A DNA stretch of 64,000 nt, taken from the NCBI GenBank assembly GCA_009360345.1, contig SPDP01000001.1, positions 1,178,001 to 1,242,000 on the forward strand, read 5' to 3'. The stretch is from Alcaligenaceae bacterium SAGV5 (GTDB taxonomy: Bacteria > Pseudomonadota > Gammaproteobacteria > Burkholderiales > Burkholderiaceae_B). The translations under genes were made by a program, and so were the position numbers. Positions within the stretch are counted from its first letter, which is position 1. Each line of letters starts with the position of its first letter. This document shows positions 9,069-16,438 of the stretch, piece after piece. A model generated the notes under the pieces. The model searched no databases. It saw only the letters and a list, made by a program, of their open reading frames with translations, and had not been told where the DNA came from.

Positions 9069-10349
9069 CTACCCGGGGGCGGGCATGCCCCGCACGACAT
9101 GCGCCACCGCGGAGACCAGGAAATCCAGGTCGGCCGGATCGATGGTGAAGGCCGGCGTCAGGTAGACAATGTTGCCGAAGGGGCGCACCCACACGCCGGC
9201 TTCGACCAGCCTGGCCCGCAACGCGTCGCGGTCGAACGGCCCGTCCAGTTCGATCGCGCCGATAGCGCCCAGCACGCGGACGTCGCGCACCCACGGCAGG
9301 TCGCGGCAGGGGGCCAGGCCGGTTTCCAGGGCGCGGGACAGCGCCGCCACCTGGGCCAGGCGAGGTTCCCGCTCGAACAGGTCCAGTGACGCGTTGGCGG
9401 CGGCGCAGGCCAGGGCGTTGCCCATGAACGTGGGGCCGTGCATGAGGGCGTGGCCGGGATCGTCGGACCAGAAGCCATCGAACACCCGCTGGCTGGCCAC
9501 GGTGGCGGCGAGCGGCAGGGTGCCGCCGGTCAGGGCCTTGGACAGGGTGACGATGTCGGGCCGGGCATCGGCCTGTTCGAACGCGAACATCGTGCCGGTG
9601 CGGCCGAAGCCGGTGAAGATTTCGTCGTAGATCAGCAGCAGGCCGTGTCGGTCCGCCAGCCGGCGCAGGCGGGCCAGAACGGCGGGCGGATGCATCAGCA
9701 TGCCGCCGGCGCCCTGGACCAGGGGCTCGACCAGGATCCCGGCAAGCTCGTGGGCGCGCCGGCGCAGCAGGGCATCGAGCTCGGCTTCGGATTCGTCGTC
9801 GCGCGGCAGCGGCGCGATCACGTGCGGGGTCAGGAGGCCGTGGAACAGGCTGTGCATGCCGTCCTCCGGATCGCAGACCGCCATCGTTCCGAATGTATCG
9901 CCGTGGTAGCCGCCGCGGAAGGCCAGGAAGCGCGAGCGCTGGCGTTCGCCGCGGTTGAGCCAGAACTGCACGGCCATCTTCATCGCCACCTCGACCGCCA
10001 CCGAGCCCGAATCGGTGTAGAACACGCGGTCGAAGCCGGGGCCGAGCAGGGCGCACAGGCGCTGCGCGAGCCGCGCGGCGGGTTCGTGCGTCAGCCCGCC
10101 GAACATGACGTGGGGCACCGTGTCCAGTTGCTCGCGCAGGGCCTGGGCGATGACGGGATGGTTGTAGCCGTGGCAGGCTGTCCACCACGAGGCCACGCCG
10201 TCCACCAGGCTGCGGCCATCGGCCAATTCGATGCGGCTGCCGTGGGTGCGCACCACGGGCAGCGGCGGCGCGGCGGTCTTCATCTGCGCATAGGGCAGCC
10301 AGACGTGGCGGGCGCCGTCGGCGACCCAGGCGGGAGGGGATGTATTCAT
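9069..10349 (-). CDS. bioA: Adenosylmethionine-8-amino-7-oxononanoate aminotransferase
   Basis: BioA is the PLP enzyme that transfers the amino group of S-adenosylmethionine to KAPA, giving DAPA, the third step from pimeloyl thioester to biotin. The 426-residue product has the class III aminotransferase layout: GVASWWTACHGYNHP near residue 50, FYTDSGSVAVEVAMKMA (cofactor phosphate region), YDEIFTGFGRTG (PLP-ring Asp) and the Schiff-base lysine in VTLSKALTGGTLPLAAT. Biotin specificity rests on the substrate-pocket sequence ASWWTACHGY and on the neighbours. It diverges from the bioF operon across a 99-base gap, which suggests shared control. Confidence 0.95.
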   Translation of the reverse strand: MNTSPPAWVADGARHVWLPYAQMKTAAPPLPVVRTHGSRIELADGRSLVDGVASWWTACHGYNHPVIAQALREQLDTVPHVMFGGLTHEPAARLAQRLCALLGPGFDRVFYTDSGSVAVEVAMKMAVQFWLNRGERQRSRFLAFRGGYHGDTFGTMAVCDPEDGMHSLFHGLLTPHVIAPLPRDDESEAELDALLRRRAHELAGILVEPLVQGAGGMLMHPPAVLARLRRLADRHGLLLIYDEIFTGFGRTGTMFAFEQADARPDIVTLSKALTGGTLPLAATVASQRVFDGFWSDDPGHALMHGPTFMGNALACAAANASLDLFEREPRLAQVAALSRALETGLAPCRDLPWVRDVRVLGAIGAIELDGPFDRDALRARLVEAGVWVRPFGNIVYLTPAFTIDPADLDFLVSAVAHVVRGMPAPG

Positions 10350-10396
10350 GATCGTCCTGCGCCGGCCCGGGCGCGAAGCCGGGCCGGTCGTTCCTC

Positions 10397-10402
10397 TACA
10401 AT
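10397..10402 (+). promoter_or_regulatory. -10-like hexamer between bioA and bioF
   Basis: TACAAT occurs in the divergent gap, 46 bases upstream of the bioF start. No clear -35 box or BirA operator is visible, so it is offered only as a candidate. Confidence 0.3.
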
Positions 10403-10448
10403 GACACGCATTCTACGGTGCGGGCGTCTTCGGGCGCATCGCCGGGCC

Positions 10449-11651
10449 ATGTCCATATTCGATTCCCTGTTTGCCCAAGAGCTCGATCGCGCCGCGCGGC
10501 GCCAGACGCGGCGCCGCCTGCGCACCGCCGCCACGGCGCGCGGCGGGCACGTGATGTTCGAAGGGCGCGAAGCCCTCGATTTCTCCAGCAACGATTATCT
10601 CGGCCTGGCCGGCCATCCCGCGCTGGCCGAACGCGTGTCCGACTGGACCGCCCGCCATGGCGCGGGGGCGCGCGCCTCGCGCCTGGTGTCGGGCAACCTG
10701 GACCTGCACGAGGCGGTCGAGGCCAAGCTCGCCCGCTTCAAGGGGACCGAGGCGGCGCTGTTGTTCGCCTCGGGTTGGCAGGCCAATGCCGCCGTGCTGC
10801 CGGCTTTGCTGCGCGTGGCGGGCCAGGGCGAGCCCCTGGTGTTCTGCGACCGGCTGAACCATGCCAGCCTGCACCACGGCTGCCAGGCAGCCGGCGTGCG
10901 CCAGATACGCTTCCGGCACAACGACCTGGACCATCTCGACGCGCTGCTGGCCGAGCGCGCCGGCCAACCGGGCGTGCGCCTGATCGCGACCGAGAGCGTG
11001 TTCAGCATGGACGGCGACCGCGCCGACGTGGCCGCGCTGTGCCAGGTGGCCGAACGCCATGGCGCCTTCGTCTACCTGGACGAGGCCCATGCGACCGGCG
11101 TGCTGGGGCCGCGCGGCGCCGGGCTGGCCAGCCTGGGCGGGGGCCGGGTGGACCTGGCCATGGGCACCTTCAGCAAGGCCATGGGCAGCTTCGGCGCCTA
11201 CGTGGCGGGTTCGCGGCAATTGTGCGACTACCTCGTGAATACCTGCTCGGGGTTCATCTACACCACGGCCTTGCCGCCGCCGGTACTGGCGGCCATCGAC
11301 GCCGCGCTCGATCTCGTCCCCGGCATGGACGACGAGCGACGGCGGCTGGCGGGGCTGGGCGACGGGCTGCGGCGGGCGCTGGCGGACCAGGGACTGGAGA
11401 CGGGGGCGTCGTCGACGCAGATCGTGCCCGCCATCGTGGGCGAGGCCGGCGCCGCGCTGGCCTTGAGCGACGGACTGCGCGAGCGCGGCCTGCTGGCGGT
11501 GGCGATCCGTCCACCCACGGTGCCGGCGGGCACCAGCCGGTTGCGGATCGCGCTCAGCGCCGCGCATGGCGAAGAGGACGTGGCCCGGCTGGCCGATGCC
11601 ATAGCCGGGCTGCGTGGACAGGCCGCGGGCGAAGCAAGAGGCCGCGCATGA
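10449..11651 (+). CDS. bioF: 8-amino-7-oxononanoate synthase (KAPA synthase)
   Basis: BioF condenses pimeloyl thioester with alanine in a PLP-dependent decarboxylation to form KAPA. The 400-residue product shows LDFSSNDYLGLAGHP near the start, the glycine-rich substrate loop SRLVSGNLDLHEAVEAKLA, the PLP-stacking region FCDRLNHASLHHG, and Asp/His in YLDEAHATGVLG. The Schiff-base lysine is in GTFSKAMGSFGAYV. These are diagnostic of the alpha-oxoamine synthases, and the context fixes it as BioF. I chose the ATG at 10449 (MSIFDSLFAQEL). The stop overlaps the next ATG by ATGA, so translation of the downstream esterase is coupled. Confidence 0.95.
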   Translation: MSIFDSLFAQELDRAARRQTRRRLRTAATARGGHVMFEGREALDFSSNDYLGLAGHPALAERVSDWTARHGAGARASRLVSGNLDLHEAVEAKLARFKGTEAALLFASGWQANAAVLPALLRVAGQGEPLVFCDRLNHASLHHGCQAAGVRQIRFRHNDLDHLDALLAERAGQPGVRLIATESVFSMDGDRADVAALCQVAERHGAFVYLDEAHATGVLGPRGAGLASLGGGRVDLAMGTFSKAMGSFGAYVAGSRQLCDYLVNTCSGFIYTTALPPPVLAAIDAALDLVPGMDDERRRLAGLGDGLRRALADQGLETGASSTQIVPAIVGEAGAALALSDGLRERGLLAVAIRPPTVPAGTSRLRIALSAAHGEEDVARLADAIAGLRGQAAGEARGRA

Positions 11652-12313
11652 CGGACGGCGCGCGCCTGCCGCTGGTACTGCTGCATGGCTGGGGATTCGA
11701 TGCCTCGACCTGGGAGCCCATGCGCGCGCGCCTGGACGGCTGGGAGATCCACGCCGCCGATGCCGGCTATTTCGGCCGTGCGGTGGTGCCGGAGCGTCCC
11801 GCCGCTTATGTGGCGGTAGGGCATTCGCTGGGCGCCATGCGCTGCCTGGACGAGGGAGGCGGTTGCCGCGGCCTCGTCCTGATCAATGGGTTTGCCCGCT
11901 TCTCGGCCGCCGATGATTTCCCCGCGGGTGTGCCGGCCCGGGTCCTGGACCGCATGCTGGCCCGTCTGGCGGCCGATCCCGCCGCCGTGGTGAGCGAGTT
12001 CCGCCGGCGTTGCGGGGCCGATGACCCCATGGCCGCGGGTTCGCCGGACGGCCCGGCCCTGGTCGGTGGTTTGCGCGACCTGCGCGAAGGCGACGCGCGC
12101 CCGGCCTGGCGCGGACGGCGCGTGCCGGCCCGTATCCTGGCCGGAGAGGCCGATCCGGTCGTCACGCCGGCCCTCACTGTTTCCTCGTTCGGCGAGGAGG
12201 TCGCCTGGTGCGCCGGTGGCGGACACCTGTTGCCCTTGACGCATCCCGAGTGGTGCGCCGGCCAGATCCGGGCATTCGTGCGCGAACTGGCCGCGTCGCC
12301 GGGGCGGGCATGA
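11648..12313 (+). CDS. Small alpha/beta hydrolase, probable pimeloyl-ACP methyl ester esterase (BioH-like)
   Basis: The 221-residue protein has an alpha/beta-hydrolase fold: LVLLHGWGFDASTWE with the oxyanion-hole HGWG, nucleophile Ser60 in VGHSLGAM, Asp169 in AGEADPVV and His193 in GGGHLLPLTHPEW. In biotin synthesis such an esterase removes the methyl group that BioC adds, releasing pimeloyl-ACP for BioF. The position between bioF and bioC with 4-base ATGA overlaps on both sides strongly supports that role. At 221 residues it is shorter than E. coli BioH (256), with a reduced cap region, so it may be a distinct subfamily. Function is inferred from fold and context. Confidence 0.8.
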   Translation: MTDGARLPLVLLHGWGFDASTWEPMRARLDGWEIHAADAGYFGRAVVPERPAAYVAVGHSLGAMRCLDEGGGCRGLVLINGFARFSAADDFPAGVPARVLDRMLARLAADPAAVVSEFRRRCGADDPMAAGSPDGPALVGGLRDLREGDARPAWRGRRVPARILAGEADPVVTPALTVSSFGEEVAWCAGGGHLLPLTHPEWCAGQIRAFVRELAASPGRA

Positions 12314-13734
12314 CGGAGCAGGTTCATGGGCGGCCCGTGGCCCGCCGATTCGGAGATGCGGCGGGACGCTACGAGCGCCAGGCGGGCTTGCAGCGGGACG
12401 TGGCCGAGGAGCTTGCCGTCCGCATCGCCCGGCTGCCCCTGCCGGCCCGCCCGCGCATCCTGGAGATAGGCTGCGGCACGGGATTCCTGGCCGAGGCCCT
12501 GGCGCGCCGGCTGGGGCCGGCATGCTGGACGCTGACCGACATCTCGCCCGCCATGCTGGAGACCGCGCGGCGACGGTTGGCGCTGCCCGGCACATGCCGT
12601 TTCCTGGCCATGGATGGCGAGCATCCCGACGCGGAGCTGGGCGAGTTCGACCTGATCTGTTCCAGCATGGCCGTGCAATGGTTCGGCGATCTGGATGCCG
12701 GACTGGCGCGGCTGGGCGGACTGCTGGCCGAAGGCGGCTGGATGGCCGTGGCCACGCTGGCCGACGGCACCTTCGCCGAGTGGCGGGCCGCGCATGCGCG
12801 ACATGGCGTGGATGCCGCGGTCCGCCACTATCCCCGTCCCGGGGACATCGGCGCCGCGCTACCCGGCCTGCGCCGCATCATGCAGGCCGAGCGGCGGGTG
12901 GCGCCGCACCACGACGGCATGGCGTTCCTGCGCGGACTCAAGGCGATAGGCGCGGACGCGCCGGCGCCCGGCCGCCGGCCGCTGCCGGCCGCCATGCTCA
13001 AGCGGATACTGCGCAGTTTCGATACACAGGGGGCAAGCGTGACCTACCATCTGGCCTACGGCACCTGGAACAAGGGCGAGGCGCCGCGCGGCGTATTCGT
13101 GACGGGCACCGATACCGGCATCGGCAAGACGCTGGTGTCGGCCGTGCTGGCGTGCGCCTGGCAGGCCGACTACTGGAAGCCACTGCAAACCGGCGTGGCG
13201 ACCGAACCCGACGACACGGGCACGGTGGCGCGTCTGGCCAACCTGCCGCCCGGACGCATCCATGCGCCCCACGCGGTGCTGCAGGCGCCATTGTCGCCCT
13301 GGGCGGCCGCGCGGGCGGAAGGGGCGAGGCTGGACGCGTCAGACATCGCGCTTCCCGCCACCCGTTCGCCGCTGGTGGTCGAGGGCGCCGGCGGGCTGCT
13401 GGTCCCCATCGACGACCGGGCGACCATGATCGACCTGATCGCTTGCCTGGGGCTGCCCGTGGTGCTGGTGGCGCGCAGCACATTGGGCACCCTCAATCAC
13501 ACCCTGCTGTCGCTGGAGGCGCTGCGCGCGCGCGGCATTCCGGTGGCGGGCGTGGTGATGAGCGGCGAGCCCTCGGCGGGCAACCGGCTGGGCATCGAGC
13601 ACTTCGGCAAGGTCCGCGTGCTGGCCGAGATCCCGCAGTTGCCGGACGTGGACGCCGATGCGGTGGCGGAGCTGGCACGAGGGATCGAACCCCTGGACCG
13701 GATACTGGCGGCGGTGCGCCCCGGGCGTGCGTGA
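12310..13734 (+). CDS. bioC-bioD: Fused malonyl-ACP O-methyltransferase (BioC) and dethiobiotin synthetase (BioD)
   Basis: One 474-residue frame carries two biotin enzymes. Residues 1 to about 258 are a SAM methyltransferase with motif I ILEIGCGTGFLAEAL, the BioC-like start VARRFGDAAGRYERQAGLQ and a complete BioC-like end VTYHLAYGTWNKGE. From about residue 260 a BioD domain begins with FVTGTDTGIGKTLVSAVL (P-loop), followed by WKPLQTG and the Mg/ATP loop VEGAGGLLVPID. BioC methylates malonyl-ACP to disguise it for fatty-acid synthesis; BioD closes the ureido ring. No stop and no plausible internal start lies between the domains, and the linker is only a few residues. It overlaps the esterase gene by ATGA. 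Confidence 0.88.
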   Translation: MTEQVHGRPVARRFGDAAGRYERQAGLQRDVAEELAVRIARLPLPARPRILEIGCGTGFLAEALARRLGPACWTLTDISPAMLETARRRLALPGTCRFLAMDGEHPDAELGEFDLICSSMAVQWFGDLDAGLARLGGLLAEGGWMAVATLADGTFAEWRAAHARHGVDAAVRHYPRPGDIGAALPGLRRIMQAERRVAPHHDGMAFLRGLKAIGADAPAPGRRPLPAAMLKRILRSFDTQGASVTYHLAYGTWNKGEAPRGVFVTGTDTGIGKTLVSAVLACAWQADYWKPLQTGVATEPDDTGTVARLANLPPGRIHAPHAVLQAPLSPWAAARAEGARLDASDIALPATRSPLVVEGAGGLLVPIDDRATMIDLIACLGLPVVLVARSTLGTLNHTLLSLEALRARGIPVAGVVMSGEPSAGNRLGIEHFGKVRVLAEIPQLPDVDADAVAELARGIEPLDRILAAVRPGRA

Positions 13735-13743
13735 GGCCGGGGG

Positions 13744-14658
13744 TCAACGCCTGTCGGCATCCTGGCCGTACAGGCCGCGCACGTGCTTGCGCATGTGCTG
13801 CAGGTAGGCGCTGACCGCCTGCGGCAGGCGCCGGCGGCCCAGCACGCAGACGTCCACGCAGGTCTTGCCCAGGATGGGATGCGATAGCGGGATGCTGACC
13901 AGATCGCCCGAGTCCAGTTCATGATGGATGGACATGTGCGACAGGATGGTGATGCCGCCCTGGTTGCGCGCGTAGTTCCTCATCGCGGCGATGGAGTTGG
14001 TCACCATCGCGGGCGCCACCCGCATGCGCTCGCCCGCGCAGATGGAGTCGATCAGCCGGCGTATGCCGAAATCCGAGGCCGGCAGCGCGGTCCGGTGGTT
14101 CAACATCTCGCGCAGCGATATCGATTTGCGGCGCGCCAGTTCATGCGTGGGCGCCATCACGGCTTCCAGCGGCGCGGAAATGCGCAGCGCGCATTCGATG
14201 GCGTCGTGCGGCGTGGGGGTGAACGCGAGGCCGAGGTCGGCGTCGCCGCTGGTGACCGCGGCCAGCGTGGTCTCGGTGCCGGCCACGACGATTTCGAAGG
14301 TCACGCCGGGATAGCGCTGCTGGAATCCGGCCACGGTCTGGGTGACGAATTCGATCTGGCCTTCGGTGGAATACAGCTTCACGTGGCCGTTGCGCAGTCC
14401 CTTGAGCGCTTCGAGTTCGGCCAGCATGCGCCGCTGGCCGTGCAACACTTCTTCGGCGTAGTGCAGGCAGACCTCGCCCGCGGGCGTCAGCACGACGCCG
14501 CGGCTGGACCGGTCCAGCAGCTTGATGCCCAGCTCTCCTTCCAGGCGCTTGATGTGCTTGCTCAAGGCCGAAGGAGCGATGTCGAGCCGTTCCGATGCAC
14601 GGCGTATGCCTTTGCATACCGCGACTTCGTAGAAGCTGGCCAGGTCAGCCGGGTTCAT
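13744..14658 (-). CDS. LysR family transcriptional regulator, divergent from the Mo-hydroxylase operon
   Basis: The 304-residue protein has the LysR winged helix-turn-helix at residues 1-60 (FYEVAVCKGIRRASERLDIAPSALSKHIKRLE, quoted only as the typical helix region up to position 38) and a periplasmic-binding-protein-like effector domain (from about residue 90). It reads leftward and ends 9 bases from the end of bioC-bioD. Its start faces the rightward operon that begins with a RidA gene, the usual layout for a LysR activator of a catabolic operon; the inducer is probably the pathway substrate or an intermediate. It is less likely to control biotin genes, with which it is only convergent. Confidence 0.85.
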   Translation of the reverse strand: MNPADLASFYEVAVCKGIRRASERLDIAPSALSKHIKRLEGELGIKLLDRSSRGVVLTPAGEVCLHYAEEVLHGQRRMLAELEALKGLRNGHVKLYSTEGQIEFVTQTVAGFQQRYPGVTFEIVVAGTETTLAAVTSGDADLGLAFTPTPHDAIECALRISAPLEAVMAPTHELARRKSISLREMLNHRTALPASDFGIRRLIDSICAGERMRVAPAMVTNSIAAMRNYARNQGGITILSHMSIHHELDSGDLVSIPLSHPILGKTCVDVCVLGRRRLPQAVSAYLQHMRKHVRGLYGQDADRR

Positions 14659-14745
14659 GCTTGTTCCCCATGTCGGTGCCGCGCACCGGCCTCGTGCGAT
14701 CGATGTCCAAGGATGTAGCGTCGCATGCCCTGGTGGCGTGCGGGT

Positions 14746-14762
14746 GTTCTCGGATCGAGAAC
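14746..14762. promoter_or_regulatory. Perfect 17-base palindrome, candidate LysR operator
   Basis: GTTCTCG-GAT-CGAGAAC is a perfect inverted repeat with 7-base arms, 84 bases from the LysR start and 214 bases from the RidA start. LysR proteins bind dyads of this size in divergent promoters, so it is the best operator candidate in the gap. It has no T-tract and is not a terminator. Confidence 0.45.
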
Positions 14763-14844
14763 ATGGTGTGCGTGCCCCTTGTCTTGTTGGGGGGGAGGGA
14801 TCTCCCGATAATTTTCTTGCCGCCTAGCCGCCTCAAGGCAAGAA

Positions 14845-14887
14845 CGCCCCCTCGGGGGCAGCGAAGCCGAAGGCGTAGCGTGGGGCA
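14845..14887. repeat. REP-like dyad element
   Basis: A segment beginning CGCCCCCTCGGGGGCAGCG and ending GCGTAGCGTGGGGCA forms a GC-rich hairpin (CCCCCT/CGGGGG core). From memory, very similar intergenic elements recur in Bordetella, Achromobacter and other Burkholderiales genomes. I see only this copy in the window. Confidence 0.45.
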
Positions 14888-14975
14888 TTTTTCTACTACC
14901 CGGCAAGGCTGATGCCCAGGCGGTACAGCAGCCGGCGGTTCAAGCGTTTCCCGCCAGTCATTATCGAGGTCCCTC

Positions 14976-15356
14976 ATGTCCACAAGCAAGATTTTCATGT
15001 CCGACGCCGTCGCCAAACCCAAGGCGCCGCTTTCGCACGCGGTCGTCGCCGGAGACTTCGTATTCGTCTCGGGCACCACGCCCTTCGATGCCAATCGCGA
15101 GCTGGCGCCGAGCTTCTCCGAGCAGATGCACCAGGTGATGAAGAACCTCAAGCAGATCCTGGGCGAATGCGGCAGCTCGCTCGACAAGGTCGTCAAGTCC
15201 AACGTGATCCTGACCGATATCAGCCGTTTCAACGAAATGAACGAGATCTATCGAGGCTATTTCGAAGAAGGCAAGTTTCCCGCCCGCACCACGATCGAGG
15301 CGCCCCTGGCCATTGCCGGGATGATGCTGGAGATCGAAGTGGTCGCGACCCGCTAG
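14976..15356 (+). CDS. RidA family protein (enamine/imine deaminase type)
   Basis: The 126-residue protein is a typical RidA/YjgF/Rid member: DFVFVSGTTPFD near residue 30, a middle section with QMHQVMKNLKQILGECG, and the conserved arginine segment FPARTTIEAPLA, whose Arg contacts the carboxylate of enamine or imine substrates. Rid proteins hydrolyse reactive 2-aminoacrylate-like intermediates. Relatives in ring-cleavage operons act as 2-aminomuconate deaminase. As the first gene of an operon with a ring-hydroxylating system and an extradiol dioxygenase, a catabolic deaminase role is more likely than general housekeeping, though this is inferred. Confidence 0.85.
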   Translation: MSTSKIFMSDAVAKPKAPLSHAVVAGDFVFVSGTTPFDANRELAPSFSEQMHQVMKNLKQILGECGSSLDKVVKSNVILTDISRFNEMNEIYRGYFEEGKFPARTTIEAPLAIAGMMLEIEVVATR

Positions 15357-15428
15357 GCAGGCGGGCGGCGCGCGGACGTCGCGCGCCGCCTGGTGCTTTT
15401 TCCCCATTTTTCGCTCAAGGTATCGAAC

Positions 15429-16436
15429 ATGAAGATGTCGTTGAGTTCGTCGTTTTTCGCACGACGCGCCACCGGTGCCGTGCTTGTCTGCGCCGCCGTG
15501 GCCTGTGCGGCCACCGCCACGGCGGCCGACACGTATCCCAGCCGTCCCATCAAGATCATCGTGCCCTTCGCCGCGGGCGGCGGCAGCGACGTGACGGCGC
15601 GGCTGATCGGCAGGAAGCTGCAGGAAGCCTATGGCCAGGCCGTGGTGGTCGAGAACCAGCCTGGCGCCAGCACCCAGATCGCGACCCGCAACGTGATACG
15701 GGCCGCGCCCGATGGCTACACGCTGCTGCTGGCGACCACGTCGGTCGTCAACAACGCCCATCTGTACCCCAAGCTCGACTACGACGCCATGAAAGAACTG
15801 GTGCCGGTGGTGGGCATCGTCGACGTGCCGCCTTTCCTGGCCGTGGGCCCGGGCATCAAGGCGACCAACGTGAAGGACTTCATCGCCGAGATCAAGGCCA
15901 AGGCCGCCACCGACAAGGGCGTGACCTTCGGTTCGGCGGGGCCCGGCAGCACGCTGCACCTGGCTTCCGAGTGGCTGGTCAAGCAGCTCGGCATCAAGGC
16001 CGTGCACTCGCCCTACAAGGGCAGCGGCCCGGCGTCGGTGGCGCTGGCCCAGGGCGATATCGATTTCAGCTTCGACAACATCCCGCCCCTGCGGCCCATG
16101 GTGGATGCCGGCAAGGTGCGCCTGCTGATGGTGGGCGCGCGCAACCGCTTCCCGAGCACGCCGGCGCTGCCGACCCTGAAGGAATCGGGGCTGCCCGACG
16201 AGGAACTGTCGAGCTGGTTCATCCTGATGGCGCCGGCGCAGACCCCGCCCGCCGTGGTTGCGTCCATCAACAGCGAAGTGAACAAGATCCTGAAGAAATC
16301 CGACGTGCGCAGCTCGCTGATCGACCTGGGGCTTGCGCCCATGGACACCTCGGTGGACGATCTGAAAAAGCGCATGAGCAATGACTTCAACATGTGGGGC
16401 GGCATCATCAAGGATGCCAAGGTGACGCTGGAGTGA
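15429..16436 (+). CDS. Bug/TctC family tripartite tricarboxylate transporter substrate-binding protein
   Basis: Bug proteins are periplasmic receptors that capture small carboxylates or aromatic acids. The 335-residue protein has a signal peptide (MKMSLSSSFFARRATGAVLV onward, cleaved after ATATAADT-like residues), then the Bug signatures YPSRPIKIIVPFAAGGGSDV, VVVENQPGAS and APDGYTLLLATTS. I chose the ATG at 15429; an upstream in-frame start would push the signal peptide inward. No TctA or TctB membrane partner is encoded nearby, as usual for orphan Bugs. Its place in the operon suggests that it binds the pathway substrate. Confidence 0.92.
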   Translation: MKMSLSSSFFARRATGAVLVCAAVACAATATAADTYPSRPIKIIVPFAAGGGSDVTARLIGRKLQEAYGQAVVVENQPGASTQIATRNVIRAAPDGYTLLLATTSVVNNAHLYPKLDYDAMKELVPVVGIVDVPPFLAVGPGIKATNVKDFIAEIKAKAATDKGVTFGSAGPGSTLHLASEWLVKQLGIKAVHSPYKGSGPASVALAQGDIDFSFDNIPPLRPMVDAGKVRLLMVGARNRFPSTPALPTLKESGLPDEELSSWFILMAPAQTPPAVVASINSEVNKILKKSDVRSSLIDLGLAPMDTSVDDLKKRMSNDFNMWGGIIKDAKVTLE

Positions 16437-16438
16437 GC

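Larger units (their letters stand above)
14659..14975. other. 317-base divergent regulatory gap with palindrome and REP-like repeat
   Basis: The gap between the LysR gene and the RidA gene holds a perfect palindrome at 14746-14762 and a dyad repeat at 14845-14887, listed separately. The last 80 bases carry a GAGGT ribosome site just ahead of the RidA ATG. No clear sigma-70 promoter could be picked with confidence. Confidence 0.5.

Noticed and set aside
13090-13734. Separate bioD gene
   Set aside because: No start codon with a ribosome site exists at the domain boundary, and the BioC frame runs straight in.
13744-14658. LysR gene as a biotin regulator
   Set aside because: It is only convergent with the biotin genes and faces the catabolic operon.
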